In this document: positions 19,334 to 27,049 of the stretch, one piece after another
Layout: each line of letters starts with the position of its first letter
How positions within the stretch are numbered: position 1 is the stretch's first letter
NCBI GenBank assembly: GCA_963698405.1
Contig: CAVOQT010000017.1
Coordinates: 310,001-374,000, forward strand
Reading direction: 5' to 3'
DNA: 64,000 nt
Origin: SHZI01 sp963698405
Lineage (GTDB): Bacteria > Pseudomonadota > Gammaproteobacteria > Steroidobacterales > GCA-2729495
Notes under the pieces: model-generated
What the model saw: the letters and a program-made list of their open reading frames with translations, nothing else
Databases searched by the model: none
What the model was told of the DNA's origin: nothing
Translations under genes and position numbers: made by a program

Positions 19334-19801
19334 TCAGCCTGACTGCGCCGTCGCTTCCTCTGCAACTACGCTGATGCGGATTACGGCATTCACATCGGAG
19401 TGAAAATGCAGCTCTACGGAATGCTCACCAATCGTACGAATCGGGCCATCCGGAAGCCGGACTTCGCTGCGCCTTACCACTACGCCAGCCGCGGTGCAGG
19501 CCTCGGCAATATCTGCGGTACCCAGCGAACCATACAGCTTGCCCTCGGTGCCAGCCTTGGCGGTGAGACGCAGCTCCAGTTTGGTCACACTCTCGGCACG
19601 AACCTGGGCTACCGCAAACTCGCTCGCCTGCTTTTGCTCCAGCTCGGCACGACGCGCCTCGAAGACTGCAATATTAACGGGTGTGGCCAGCGTGGCCTTG
19701 CCACGTGGGATCAGAAAATTCCGCCCGTAACCAGACCGCACTTTGACGCGATCACCGATCACACCGAGATTCTCAACCTTTTCCAGCAGGATAACGTCCA
19801 T
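19334..19801 (-). CDS. rplI: 50S ribosomal protein L9
   Basis: Elongated two-domain large-subunit protein of 155 residues. The N-terminal RNA-binding domain opens with MDVILLEKVENLGVIGDRVKV and has GYGRNFLIPRGKA; the C-terminal domain contains LTAKAGTEGKLYGSLGTADIA. It is slightly longer than E. coli L9 because of a short tail. A small stem-loop (19830-19845) lies just upstream, between it and the DUF2232 gene. Confidence 0.97.
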   Translation of the reverse strand: MDVILLEKVENLGVIGDRVKVRSGYGRNFLIPRGKATLATPVNIAVFEARRAELEQKQASEFAVAQVRAESVTKLELRLTAKAGTEGKLYGSLGTADIAEACTAAGVVVRRSEVRLPDGPIRTIGEHSVELHFHSDVNAVIRISVVAEEATAQSG

Positions 19802-19829
19802 TTCTTCGCTCTCTATCCGTTACGCATGT

Positions 19830-19845
19830 CGCGCCGAGGGGCGCG
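19830..19845 (-). other. Stem-loop between the DUF2232 gene and rplI
   Basis: CGCGCC and GGCGCG form a six-base-pair stem around a four-base loop. It starts two bases after the stop of the DUF2232 gene and lies about 28 bases before the rplI start, so it is transcribed within the operon. No U-run follows. It could be an RNA processing or stabilising element. Confidence 0.5.
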
Positions 19846-19847
19846 TA

Positions 19848-20735
19848 TTAAACCACATTCGGCCTGCTTCGGCGCAGGCTGATCAGGTTATCGAGTATAC
19901 CGACCACCATCAGTCCCAGCAGAAACAAGCCCGCCAGCGAGGCACTTAACATCAGGGGGCCGTACAGCACCACCGACCAGAACCGTGGCCAGCGATAGTG
20001 GTCAGCAATCCAGTGGATAACCGCCAGCCCTTGAGCCACAAACCCGGTTGCCAGCACCAGGAATACGCCGGTACCGGCATCCTTCAGCCCAATACCGATG
20101 ATTGCCAGTGCCAACAGCAATGCCCCGGTCAGAACCCGGCCAAGCCGCAGTTGCAGCACCTGCTGACGCCAGCCTGAGCGATCTGCACTGCCTGCCAGCG
20201 CTCCGCCGAACAACAGTGCGACCAGCACGCTCATCAGGACGCTGGCCCCGATTACGCCATACATCAGGGCCGCCACGCGTCCGAGCCAGTCTGCCGGCAA
20301 GCCCTCATTCTGTGGCAGGCCAGCCGTTCTGATCAGCTGCTCAAGAATCGGCAACCAGTAGCTGCGCGCATCGGGCAACATCAGACTGATGATGAACACG
20401 GCGATCACAGCCACCGCTACCAGCACCTGTACCGCAAAGTCCACTGAACCGGTCCGGCCGAGCAGATGACCGCCCAGCAATGCCCCAGCCCACATCGTCA
20501 GTGCACCGACCACAGCCGAGTCCCATGGACCGCCGCTGAGAGCGAGCAGCACCACGAGGATGCCAACGCCCACCATGCAGTCCGTGAGAGCCACCCGCCA
20601 GCCCAGCGTCGCAGCCGTCATGGCCACGACAGCTCCGCTGAGGAGATTGACGAGCGGCAACAGCAAGGTCCCCGCGATCAGAAAAATACGCGACCGCCGG
20701 TTGCTGATTAACCAGTTGGCCAGACCACCCATCAC
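19848..20735 (-). CDS. DUF2232-like multi-pass membrane protein of the rpsR-rplI locus
   Basis: A 295-residue integral membrane protein with about eight hydrophobic segments and a basic N terminus (ISNRRSRIFLIAG). Its place between rpsR and rplI is occupied by DUF2232 (YybS-like) membrane proteins in many non-enteric gammaproteobacteria. Visible features are GGPWDSAVVGALTMWAG, an acidic-aromatic loop (LPDARSYWLPILEQL) and VLMSVLVALLFGGALAGS. The function of this group is unknown; its conserved place in a ribosomal operon may only reflect co-expression. Stem-loops flank it on both sides. Confidence 0.75.
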   Translation of the reverse strand: MMGGLANWLISNRRSRIFLIAGTLLLPLVNLLSGAVVAMTAATLGWRVALTDCMVGVGILVVLLALSGGPWDSAVVGALTMWAGALLGGHLLGRTGSVDFAVQVLVAVAVIAVFIISLMLPDARSYWLPILEQLIRTAGLPQNEGLPADWLGRVAALMYGVIGASVLMSVLVALLFGGALAGSADRSGWRQQVLQLRLGRVLTGALLLALAIIGIGLKDAGTGVFLVLATGFVAQGLAVIHWIADHYRWPRFWSVVLYGPLMLSASLAGLFLLGLMVVGILDNLISLRRSRPNVV

Positions 20736-20745
20736 TGAATGCGCC

Positions 20746-20770
20746 GCTGGTACTGACCTGCAGTACCAGC
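20746..20770 (-). other. Perfect intercistronic stem-loop between rpsR and the DUF2232 gene
   Basis: GCTGGTACTG and CAGTACCAGC form a perfect ten-base-pair stem with a five-base loop. It lies 14 bases after the rpsR stop and ten bases before the DUF2232 start, so it could hinder ribosome binding or mark mRNA processing between the genes. No U-run follows on the transcribed strand, which argues against a strong terminator. It may allow higher output of rpsF-rpsR than of the membrane protein. Confidence 0.65.
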
Positions 20771-20784
20771 AGGGCAGATCAGTT

Positions 20785-21009
20785 TCAGTGCTTGTCTGTG
20801 TATGGCAGCAGTGCCAGGAACCGGGCCCGCTTTACAGCAGCAGCCAGCTGGCGCTGATAACGCGACTTCGTCCCGGTGATGCGACTCGGGACGATCTTCC
20901 CGGTCTCGGTGACATAGGCGCGCAGGGTTTCGAGATCCTTGTAGTCGATCTCCTTGACGCCTTCGGCCGTAAACTTACAGAACTTGCGCCGCCGAAAATA
21001 CTTGCTCAT
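20785..21009 (-). CDS. rpsR: 30S ribosomal protein S18
   Basis: Small-subunit protein of 74 residues that binds with S6 at the platform. It opens MSKYFRRRKFCKFTAEGV and contains YKDLETLRAYVTETGKIVPSRITG and RQLAAAVKRARFLALLPY, diagnostic for S18. It lies 39 bases after rpsF. The N-terminal acetyltransferase RimI encoded at 56468-56944 is expected to modify the mature S18 N terminus. Confidence 0.98.
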   Translation of the reverse strand: MSKYFRRRKFCKFTAEGVKEIDYKDLETLRAYVTETGKIVPSRITGTKSRYQRQLAAAVKRARFLALLPYTDKH

Positions 21010-21048
21010 TTAACTGTCCTCAATTCGAACCAGACTAAGGGATGATGT

Positions 21049-21486
21049 TCAGACTGCGTCTGCGGGTGCATCCCCGTCCGCGGCATCGTCATCATCGCTG
21101 TTTCCGGCTGGTACGCGCGCATCGGCTGCATCATCACCACGATCTGCACCCGAGCGGCCAGATTCCTCGGCAGCCTTGACCAGCGGTGAAGCATCGGTCA
21201 CGGCTTCATCACGGTGCATGACCAGGTGCCGCAGCACCGCATCACTGAACCGGAAGGCACCGACGAGCTCAGCCAGCGTTTCCTGGCCGCACTCAATGTT
21301 CATGAGCAGGTAATGGGCTTTGTGGACCTTGTGTATCGAGTGTGCCAGCTGGCGCCGGCCCCAATCTTCGACACGGTGGACGTTGCCGCCACCTGCAGCG
21401 ATCATGCTGCGATAGCGCTCAAGCATCGCGGCGACCTGCTCGCTCTGATCAGGATGAACGAGCACGACTATTTCGTAGTGACGCAT
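21049..21486 (-). CDS. rpsF: 30S ribosomal protein S6 with acidic C-terminal tail
   Basis: Small-subunit protein that pairs with S18. The core (MRHYEIVVLVHPDQSEQV, VHRVEDWGRRQLAHSIHK, HYLLMNIECGQETLAEL, DAVLRHLVMHRDEAV) is typical S6. The 145-residue length includes an extra tail of about 40 residues rich in Asp and Ala (a run of DDDD occurs). E. coli S6 also ends in acidic residues that RimK extends with glutamate. An AAGGAG site lies six bases before the ATG. An inverted repeat sits in its leader. Confidence 0.97.
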   Translation of the reverse strand: MRHYEIVVLVHPDQSEQVAAMLERYRSMIAAGGGNVHRVEDWGRRQLAHSIHKVHKAHYLLMNIECGQETLAELVGAFRFSDAVLRHLVMHRDEAVTDASPLVKAAEESGRSGADRGDDAADARVPAGNSDDDDAADGDAPADAV

Positions 21487-21535
21487 GTTATCTCCTTGTG
21501 GATTACAGCCACCCAGACATGTGGTGTGGCAAGGA

Positions 21536-21584
21536 CCGGTCAGCCTGACTGGCCAGGCACTGTTGCGTGGCAGCCGCTGACCGG
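21536..21584 (-). promoter_or_regulatory. Inverted repeat in the rpsF leader, candidate S6:S18 autoregulatory RNA
   Basis: CCGGTCAGC (21536-21544) and GCTGACCGG (21576-21584) are perfect nine-base arms separated by 31 bases that contain further short pairings (CTGGCCAG, CAC/GTG). The element lies between the rlmB stop and the rpsF start, 50-98 bases before rpsF. Known rpsF leaders in many bacteria fold into a hairpin with a CCG-containing bulge that binds the S6:S18 complex. The position and CCG-bearing arms fit, but I could not confirm the consensus fold. A weak rlmB terminator is the alternative; no U-run supports that. Confidence 0.45.
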
Positions 21585-21594
21585 GTGGCGCATC

Positions 21595-22365
21595 CTACCG
21601 GAGCGCATGGGGTCCCGGCAACCGCGCGGCGCGCTGACGTACGCATTCGTAGAGACAAACACCTGCCGCCACCGCCACATTCAGGCTGCTCACGGCACCC
21701 TGCATCGGCAGGCTGACGAGATGGTCACAGGTCTCCCGGGTGAGGCGCCGCATGCCATCGCCCTCCCCACCCAGCACCAGGGCAATGCCTGAACTGAGGT
21801 CCAGCTCATACAGCGACTCACCGGCTTCTGCATCGGTACCTACGATCCACAGCCCCTGTTTCTTGATGCTGTCCAGAAAACGGACCAGATTGCCGACCTG
21901 CGCGATGGCCTGACTCTCGGCAGCACCTGCGGCAACCTTGCTGACCACCGGAGTCAGATCCACATTCCGATTACGGGCCACGACGACCAGATCGGCGCCA
22001 GCCCCGTCTGCAGCACGCAAGCAGGCACCAAAATTCCGCGGATCCTGAACCCCGTCGAGCACCAGCACGAGCGGCCGCTCAAGGGCGGCCAGCAGATCGC
22101 GAGCACCGGCTTCGGAGAGCGGGCCTGTTGCAGTGGCCTGTGCGGCAACACCCTGGTGCTTGACCGTACCAGTCATCCGCTCAAGTTCGTCAGCAGACAC
22201 TTGCAGCACACGGACTGCCCTGGGCAGCACCTCTGCCAGTCTTGCCTGACGCTCCTCACCCAGATCAGTCTGCAGGTAAACGCACTCAACCTCTGCCGGG
22301 CGGCTCAGCAAAACCTGCCGAACCGCGTGTATGCCATAGAGAATCCGCTGCCCCGCTATTGCCAT
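21595..22365 (-). CDS. rlmB: 23S rRNA (guanosine2251-2'-O)-methyltransferase RlmB
   Basis: SPOUT methyltransferase for Gm2251 of 23S rRNA (256 aa). It has the N-terminal substrate-binding domain (ILYGIHAVRQVLLSRPAEV) and the knot domain with VLDGVQDPRNFGACLRAAD, ALVLGGEGDGMRRLT and SLPMQGAVSSLNVAVAAGV. The ATG at 22365 starts one base after the rnr stop, so the two genes are translationally close; the longer open frame upstream lies wholly inside rnr and is discarded. rnr-rlmB is the usual gammaproteobacterial order. Confidence 0.97.
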   Translation of the reverse strand: MAIAGQRILYGIHAVRQVLLSRPAEVECVYLQTDLGEERQARLAEVLPRAVRVLQVSADELERMTGTVKHQGVAAQATATGPLSEAGARDLLAALERPLVLVLDGVQDPRNFGACLRAADGAGADLVVVARNRNVDLTPVVSKVAAGAAESQAIAQVGNLVRFLDSIKKQGLWIVGTDAEAGESLYELDLSSGIALVLGGEGDGMRRLTRETCDHLVSLPMQGAVSSLNVAVAAGVCLYECVRQRAARLPGPHALR

Positions 22366-22366
22366 C

Positions 22367-24640
22367 TCAGCGCCGCCGCCGACCTGGCTTTGGCGCTTTA
22401 TGCGGCGCAGCCTGCGGCTGCACAACCGTCTCCGCTTCCAGCGCCAGATCAATTTTGGCTTCTTCGGGGTCGACTCGTACCACCCGCACGCGCAGGTCGT
22501 CACCGAGCAGAAATACATGCCCGGTTCGCTCACCCTTGAGACCCAGACCACCCGGCTCCAGGTGGTAGTAATCGTTGGGCAGGTTTGACACGTGGATCAG
22601 GCCATCGACATACAGTTCGCGCAACATCACAAACAAGCCAAAGTGCGTTACGCCAGTCACCACACCATCCAGCACTTCGCCAACACGATGTTGCATGAAC
22701 AGGCATTTGCAGCGTGCATCGACATAGCGGGTTGCCTCGTCTGCACGGCGCTCCTGCATCGACGTACTCTTGCCCAGCTGCTCCATCGTCGGCCCGTCAT
22801 AACTGAAGGCACCGGGTTTGCCGCCATCGATCAGATGACCGAGTGCGCGATGCACCAGCAGATCCGGATAGCGACGAATCGGCGAGGTGAAATGGGCATA
22901 TGCAGTCAGCGCCAGACCAAAGTGTCCGTTGTTTACAGGCTGATAGACCGCCTGCGTCATGCTGCGCAACACGGCGGTCGCCAGCATCGGGAAATCCGGT
23001 CGGTCGCGGAGCATCTGCAGACCACGGTTGATCTCGCGCGGGCGCACCCCCGCAGTGTCCGGCATCGGCACGCCGAGACTCTGGAACAACTGCCGCAACT
23101 GTTCGAGCTTGTCGCCTTCCGGGCCGTTGTGCACACGGTACAGCGTTGCGATCCGGTGACGGCGCAGATAGCGCGCGGTTTCGACATTCGCCGCAATCAT
23201 GCACTCCTCGATCAGGCGGTGTGCATCATTGCGCAGCCGTGAACGCACTCCGGCAATTGCACCTGTTTCATCCAGCTCGATCCTGACCTCGGGCAGATCC
23301 AGATCCAGGGCACCGCGCCTTGCCCGCGCGCTGGCCAAAGCCACATAGACGCCATACAGATTTTCAATCGACGGAACGAGACGCCTGATGTGCGCATATG
23401 CCGCAGGATCAGCACCCCGATGTACCGCATCGACCTGGTCGTAGGTCAGCCTGGCGTGCGAGTGCATCACCGCCCGGTAAAACTTTGCCCCGGTCACGCT
23501 GCCCCGCCGGTCGATCTGCATATCGCAGACCATGCACAAGCGATCCACCTGCGGCTTCAGCGAGCACAGTTCGTTGGAAAGCGCCTCCGGCAGCATCGGC
23601 ACAACACGGTCCGGAAAATATACGGAGGTTCCACGGCGGCGCGCCTCTGCATCGATTGCGTCGGACTTGCGAATATAGTGCGAGACATCCGCAATCGCGA
23701 CGATGAGCCGCCAGCCATCGCCCACCGGTTCAGCGAACACGGCATCATCAAAGTCGCGGGCATCCTCACCATCGATGGTCACCAGCGGCAGCTTGCGCAG
23801 GTCAGTACGCCCGGCACTCTCGCTCTGGCCTACTTCGACACCAAAATCAGCGGTAGCCTTCGTGACAGCTGCAGGCCATACCGACGGGACGTTAAACATC
23901 TCGATCGCCGCTTCAGTCAGCACGCGCGGCTCGGTTGGCTCACCAAGAACACGGGTGATTTTTCCCTGCGCCTCACGGCTCGGTGCCGGATATTCCATGA
24001 TCTCCAGCTTGACGATCTGGCCAGGCTGCGCACCGGAACGATAGCGGTCAGGCACGATGAAGTGATGCGCCGAGCGGCCTGAGCCGATCACCCAGCCGAT
24101 GCCATGCTCGCGCTGATAACGGCCGACCACGCTGGTGCGGGCACGGGTGAGAATCTCCACCACAGTACCGCTGCTGCGGCCTGTGCGGCCATGCGAGGTA
24201 ACCCGCACAACCACCCGATCACCATCCAGCAGGGAACGCATTTCAGCCTCGGACAGGTAGACATCCACCGATCCAGCGTCTGGAACCAGGAAACCAAAGC
24301 CATCACGATGTGCGCTGACTGTACCGGCCACAAGGTCGAGCTTTTCGCTGAGGCAATACTCACCACCCCGGTTAACGAGCACCTGGCCACTGGACTTGAG
24401 TTCATCGAGTCGGCGCCGGAGGGTCTGCAACTCGCGCTTTTCCGACTTGCCCAGCGCAGCAGCCAACGCATCAAGCGTCATCGGCACGCCCTTCTGGCGA
24501 AGGAGCGCGAGCAGCTCATTTGGCCCCGGCACCGGATGACGGTAATTGCGAGCAGGCACGACTGGCCGTGCCGCCGGGGAACCCTTATTACGCTTTTTCT
24601 TCACCTGAACTTGCCGGCCCGTTACATGTAAGTTTGACAA
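22367..24640 (-). CDS. rnr: Ribonuclease R
   Basis: Processive 3'-5' exoribonuclease that can degrade structured RNA (about 757 aa). Domains in order are an N-terminal winged-helix-like region (LLALLRQKGVPMTLDALAAAL), two cold-shock domains (HRDGFGFLVPDAG), the RNB catalytic domain with TIDGEDARDFDDAVFAE holding the metal-binding aspartates, HFTSPIRRYPDLLVHR, then an S1 domain and a short basic tail ending GRRRR. The start is uncertain: TTG at 24640 opens the frame, and GTG at 24604 (VKKKRNKGS) is an alternative; neither has a good ribosome-binding site. Confidence 0.96.
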   Translation of the reverse strand: MSNLHVTGRQVQVKKKRNKGSPAARPVVPARNYRHPVPGPNELLALLRQKGVPMTLDALAAALGKSEKRELQTLRRRLDELKSSGQVLVNRGGEYCLSEKLDLVAGTVSAHRDGFGFLVPDAGSVDVYLSEAEMRSLLDGDRVVVRVTSHGRTGRSSGTVVEILTRARTSVVGRYQREHGIGWVIGSGRSAHHFIVPDRYRSGAQPGQIVKLEIMEYPAPSREAQGKITRVLGEPTEPRVLTEAAIEMFNVPSVWPAAVTKATADFGVEVGQSESAGRTDLRKLPLVTIDGEDARDFDDAVFAEPVGDGWRLIVAIADVSHYIRKSDAIDAEARRRGTSVYFPDRVVPMLPEALSNELCSLKPQVDRLCMVCDMQIDRRGSVTGAKFYRAVMHSHARLTYDQVDAVHRGADPAAYAHIRRLVPSIENLYGVYVALASARARRGALDLDLPEVRIELDETGAIAGVRSRLRNDAHRLIEECMIAANVETARYLRRHRIATLYRVHNGPEGDKLEQLRQLFQSLGVPMPDTAGVRPREINRGLQMLRDRPDFPMLATAVLRSMTQAVYQPVNNGHFGLALTAYAHFTSPIRRYPDLLVHRALGHLIDGGKPGAFSYDGPTMEQLGKSTSMQERRADEATRYVDARCKCLFMQHRVGEVLDGVVTGVTHFGLFVMLRELYVDGLIHVSNLPNDYYHLEPGGLGLKGERTGHVFLLGDDLRVRVVRVDPEEAKIDLALEAETVVQPQAAPHKAPKPGRRRR

Positions 24641-24662
24641 GCATACAGGCTGCCTTTAAATT
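24634..24662 (+). promoter_or_regulatory. Promoter of tRNA-Leu
   Basis: A perfect -35 box TTGACA (24634-24639), a 17-base spacer and TAAATT (24657-24662, four of six to consensus) precede the tRNA by 28 bases. The bases after the -10 begin GCCGC, a GC-rich discriminator common in stringently controlled stable-RNA promoters. The element overlaps the start region of rnr on the other strand. Confidence 0.6.
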
Positions 24663-24690
24663 GCCGCACTCTTTCAGCATGCCCACCGAA

Positions 24691-24777
24691 GCCCAGGTGG
24701 CGGAATTGGTAGACGCGCTAGCTTCAGGTGCTAGTTATCGCAAGGTAGTGGAGGTTCAAGTCCTCTCCTGGGCACCA
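24691..24777 (+). tRNA. tRNA-Leu (anticodon CAG)
   Basis: An 87-base class II tRNA with encoded CCA. The acceptor arms GCCCAGG and CCTGGGC pair fully, the discriminator is A, and GGTTCAAGTCC forms the T arm. The anticodon stem CTAGC/GCTAG encloses the loop TTCAGGT, giving CAG, which reads CUG leucine codons. A long variable arm is present, as expected for leucine. It is read on the plus strand, divergent from rnr. Confidence 0.96.
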
Positions 24778-24789
24778 CCATCAGCGCTC

Positions 24790-24831
24790 CCCCTGCCAGC
24801 ATCACACAGCATCGATGCTACCTGGCAGGGG
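24790..24831. terminator. Ten-base inverted repeat between tRNA-Leu and the DUF6279 gene
   Basis: CCCCTGCCAG (24790-24799) pairs perfectly with CTGGCAGGGG (24822-24831). The loop contains a second 12-base palindrome, AGCATCGATGCT (24808-24819). It lies just after the tRNA and covers the last codons of the convergent lipoprotein gene, so it could limit transcription from both sides. No T-run follows on either strand, so intrinsic termination would be weak. Confidence 0.45.
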
Positions 24832-25723
24832 CTCGGGCAAGCTCTTCAAAATCAGCGACAAGCCTGGCCAAACGGTCATCGAGATGCTTGCGCTGCTTCG
24901 GGCTGAGCGAAGACAGGACCTCTGCCACCATGGCAAAAGCAATCTGCCGGTTGGCTGCCACCAGCTGGCGGTATTCCGCACTGTCAAACTGATTGGGGTC
25001 CAGCAGCAGCTGCGCAAGCCGGGCCTCAAAATCCGGAGCAGACCGGGTCAGCAGCAATTCACGCAAAGCCGACTGCCACGCTGCACGTCGCTCAAGCCAC
25101 TGCTCGGCAAGATCATGCATGCCAGCTGTATAAGTCCTGACCACCGACTCCTGGTCACTGGCAAGCGGACCGGTAAACCAGCGAAATGCGCGGATAATAC
25201 TGCGGTCCTGCTTCCGGCGACGCGCTTCCGGAGCACGCCCTGAATACTCCTCGACCAGCTCTGCATTCCGTTCTGCAAGCTCATCAAAAAACTCGCTGAC
25301 CTGGGTATCGCTCAGCGATTGCAGCAGCAAAGCCACGTCAGGCGATGTGTGCCGCAGGCTCTCATCCCATATCACGAGCGTCGTGGCGTACTGTTGCGCG
25401 ATGAATTCGGCAGTCACTGGACCGCCGCCGAGCCCGGCACGCAGCTCACGCACATGAGCGGCGTACTGAGGCAGCTGGGTGGCCCGGTGCCAGGCCAGAT
25501 TGCGTCCTATGATTTCGCGGGCCAGTCGATCCTGACTGTCGTTCAGATCAAAGTAGCTGTTGACGTACCACCGGGTGAGCCAGTCGAGCTGCCCGTAGGC
25601 CATGCGAGTGACACAGCCGCTGAGTACCAGGCTGGCCAGCAGCACAATCGCAATTCGCTTCCACCGTGAGCCCGGATGTCCTGCATCCAGACACATGCAG
25701 TGGCTGACGCAGCGACAGGGCAT
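24818..25723 (-). CDS. DUF6279-family lipoprotein
   Basis: Predicted envelope lipoprotein (301 aa). A basic stretch (SRWKR) and hydrophobic segment lead to a lipobox LVLSGC at about residues 32-37. The following LDWLTRWYVNSYFDLNDSQ and the arginine/leucine-rich helical body match the DUF6279 family, whose function is unknown. The second half is strongly helical (LLQSLSDTQVSEFFDELAERN, EARLAQLLLDPNQFD). The ATG at 25723 has GAGGGGAGG just upstream; a later Met at residue 10 is also possible. The gene starts 19 bases after the purA stop on the same strand. Confidence 0.8.
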   Translation of the reverse strand: MPCRCVSHCMCLDAGHPGSRWKRIAIVLLASLVLSGCVTRMAYGQLDWLTRWYVNSYFDLNDSQDRLAREIIGRNLAWHRATQLPQYAAHVRELRAGLGGGPVTAEFIAQQYATTLVIWDESLRHTSPDVALLLQSLSDTQVSEFFDELAERNAELVEEYSGRAPEARRRKQDRSIIRAFRWFTGPLASDQESVVRTYTAGMHDLAEQWLERRAAWQSALRELLLTRSAPDFEARLAQLLLDPNQFDSAEYRQLVAANRQIAFAMVAEVLSSLSPKQRKHLDDRLARLVADFEELARAPAR

Positions 25724-25742
25724 GGCCTCCCCTCAGGCCTCG

Positions 25743-27035
25743 TCAATCAAATGGGTGGCGCAGGATGATGTTGTGGTCACGGTCAGCACCAGTAGAAACC
25801 ATATCGACGGGAATACCCACTATGGACTCAAGGCGCCGGAGATAGTTCTGCGCGGCTGCCGGCAGCTTATCGAGGCTGCGCACCCCGAGTGTCGACTCGG
25901 ACCAGCCAGGGAATTCCTCATAGACCGGCTCCACATCAGCATAACGCTCCACGATGAGCGGCGGATGAGCGTGTATCTGCCCGTCAAGCCGATAGCCGGT
26001 ACACACCTTCACGGAGGACAAACCATCCAGCACATCCAGCTTGGTAACACACAGACCCGTGATACTGCTGTTGACCACCGCCCGACGGACGGTTACCGCA
26101 TCGAACCAGCCACAGCGCCGGGGTCTGCCGGTCGTCGAACCAAATTCCACACCGATGCGTGCCAGCCGTTCACCGGTTTCATCAAAGAGTTCGGTGGGGA
26201 ATGGTCCGCCACCAACCCGGGTGGCATAGGCCTTCACCACACCAAGCACATAATCGAAATTTGCCGGCCCCAGGCCTGAGCCGCTGGCCGCACAGCCTGC
26301 CGCAGTATTCGAGGAGGTCACGTAAGGATAAGTACCATGATCGATATCGAGCAGTGCACCCTGCGCACCCTCGAACATCAGACGTGCACCACTACGACGC
26401 AGTTCATCCAGATAGGCGACAGTATCGAAAATCAGCGGCCTGATCCTGTCTGCCATCGCCAGCCATTCGGCCAGCGTCGCTTCCACACTCACTGTTTCGG
26501 CATGGTAGTAATTCTTCAGCATGAAGTTGTGCAACTCCATGACCTCGGAGAGTTGCTCGGAAAAGCGGCGCTCATCGAACAGGTCCGCCATGCGCAGCGA
26601 ACGACGCCCGGCTTTGTCCTCATAGGTCGGACCGATGCCACGCCCGGTTGTACCGATCGCACGCAGGCCGCGAGCCTGCTCACGGGCCTGATCAAGCGCA
26701 ATATGGCTGGGCAGTATCAGTGGACAGGCAGGACTGATTTTCAGGCGATTCGCCACCGTGATGCCACGATGTTCCAGCGCATCGATCTCCTTGAGCAAGG
26801 ATGGCAGGTGAACGACAACACCATTACCGATAACGCAAGTCACTGCAGGGCGCAGGATCCCGGATGGGATCAGATGCAGAACCGTTTTCTCACCGCCGAT
26901 AATCAGCGTATGGCCGGCGTTGTGACCACCCTGGAACCGCACAACGGCCTGGGCCCGTTCGGTCAACAGATCGACAATTTTTCCCTTGCCCTCGTCACCC
27001 CACTGGGTGCCGATGACGATGACACACTTGCCCAA
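25743..27035 (-). CDS. purA: Adenylosuccinate synthetase
   Basis: Joins IMP and aspartate with GTP in AMP synthesis. The 430-residue protein has VIGTQWGDEGKGKIVD at the N terminus, FQGGHNAGHT, GTTGRGIGPTYEDK, FEGAQGALLDIDHGTYPYVTSSN and VGGGPFPTEL, all PurA hallmarks. The start is TTG at 27035, with GCGGGG about eight bases upstream. It follows hflC by 14 bases; no hisZ or DUF2065 gene lies between them, unlike in many relatives. Confidence 0.97.
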   Translation of the reverse strand: MGKCVIVIGTQWGDEGKGKIVDLLTERAQAVVRFQGGHNAGHTLIIGGEKTVLHLIPSGILRPAVTCVIGNGVVVHLPSLLKEIDALEHRGITVANRLKISPACPLILPSHIALDQAREQARGLRAIGTTGRGIGPTYEDKAGRRSLRMADLFDERRFSEQLSEVMELHNFMLKNYYHAETVSVEATLAEWLAMADRIRPLIFDTVAYLDELRRSGARLMFEGAQGALLDIDHGTYPYVTSSNTAAGCAASGSGLGPANFDYVLGVVKAYATRVGGGPFPTELFDETGERLARIGVEFGSTTGRPRRCGWFDAVTVRRAVVNSSITGLCVTKLDVLDGLSSVKVCTGYRLDGQIHAHPPLIVERYADVEPVYEEFPGWSESTLGVRSLDKLPAAAQNYLRRLESIVGIPVDMVSTGADRDHNIILRHPFD

Positions 27036-27049
27036 AACGATTGCCCCGC

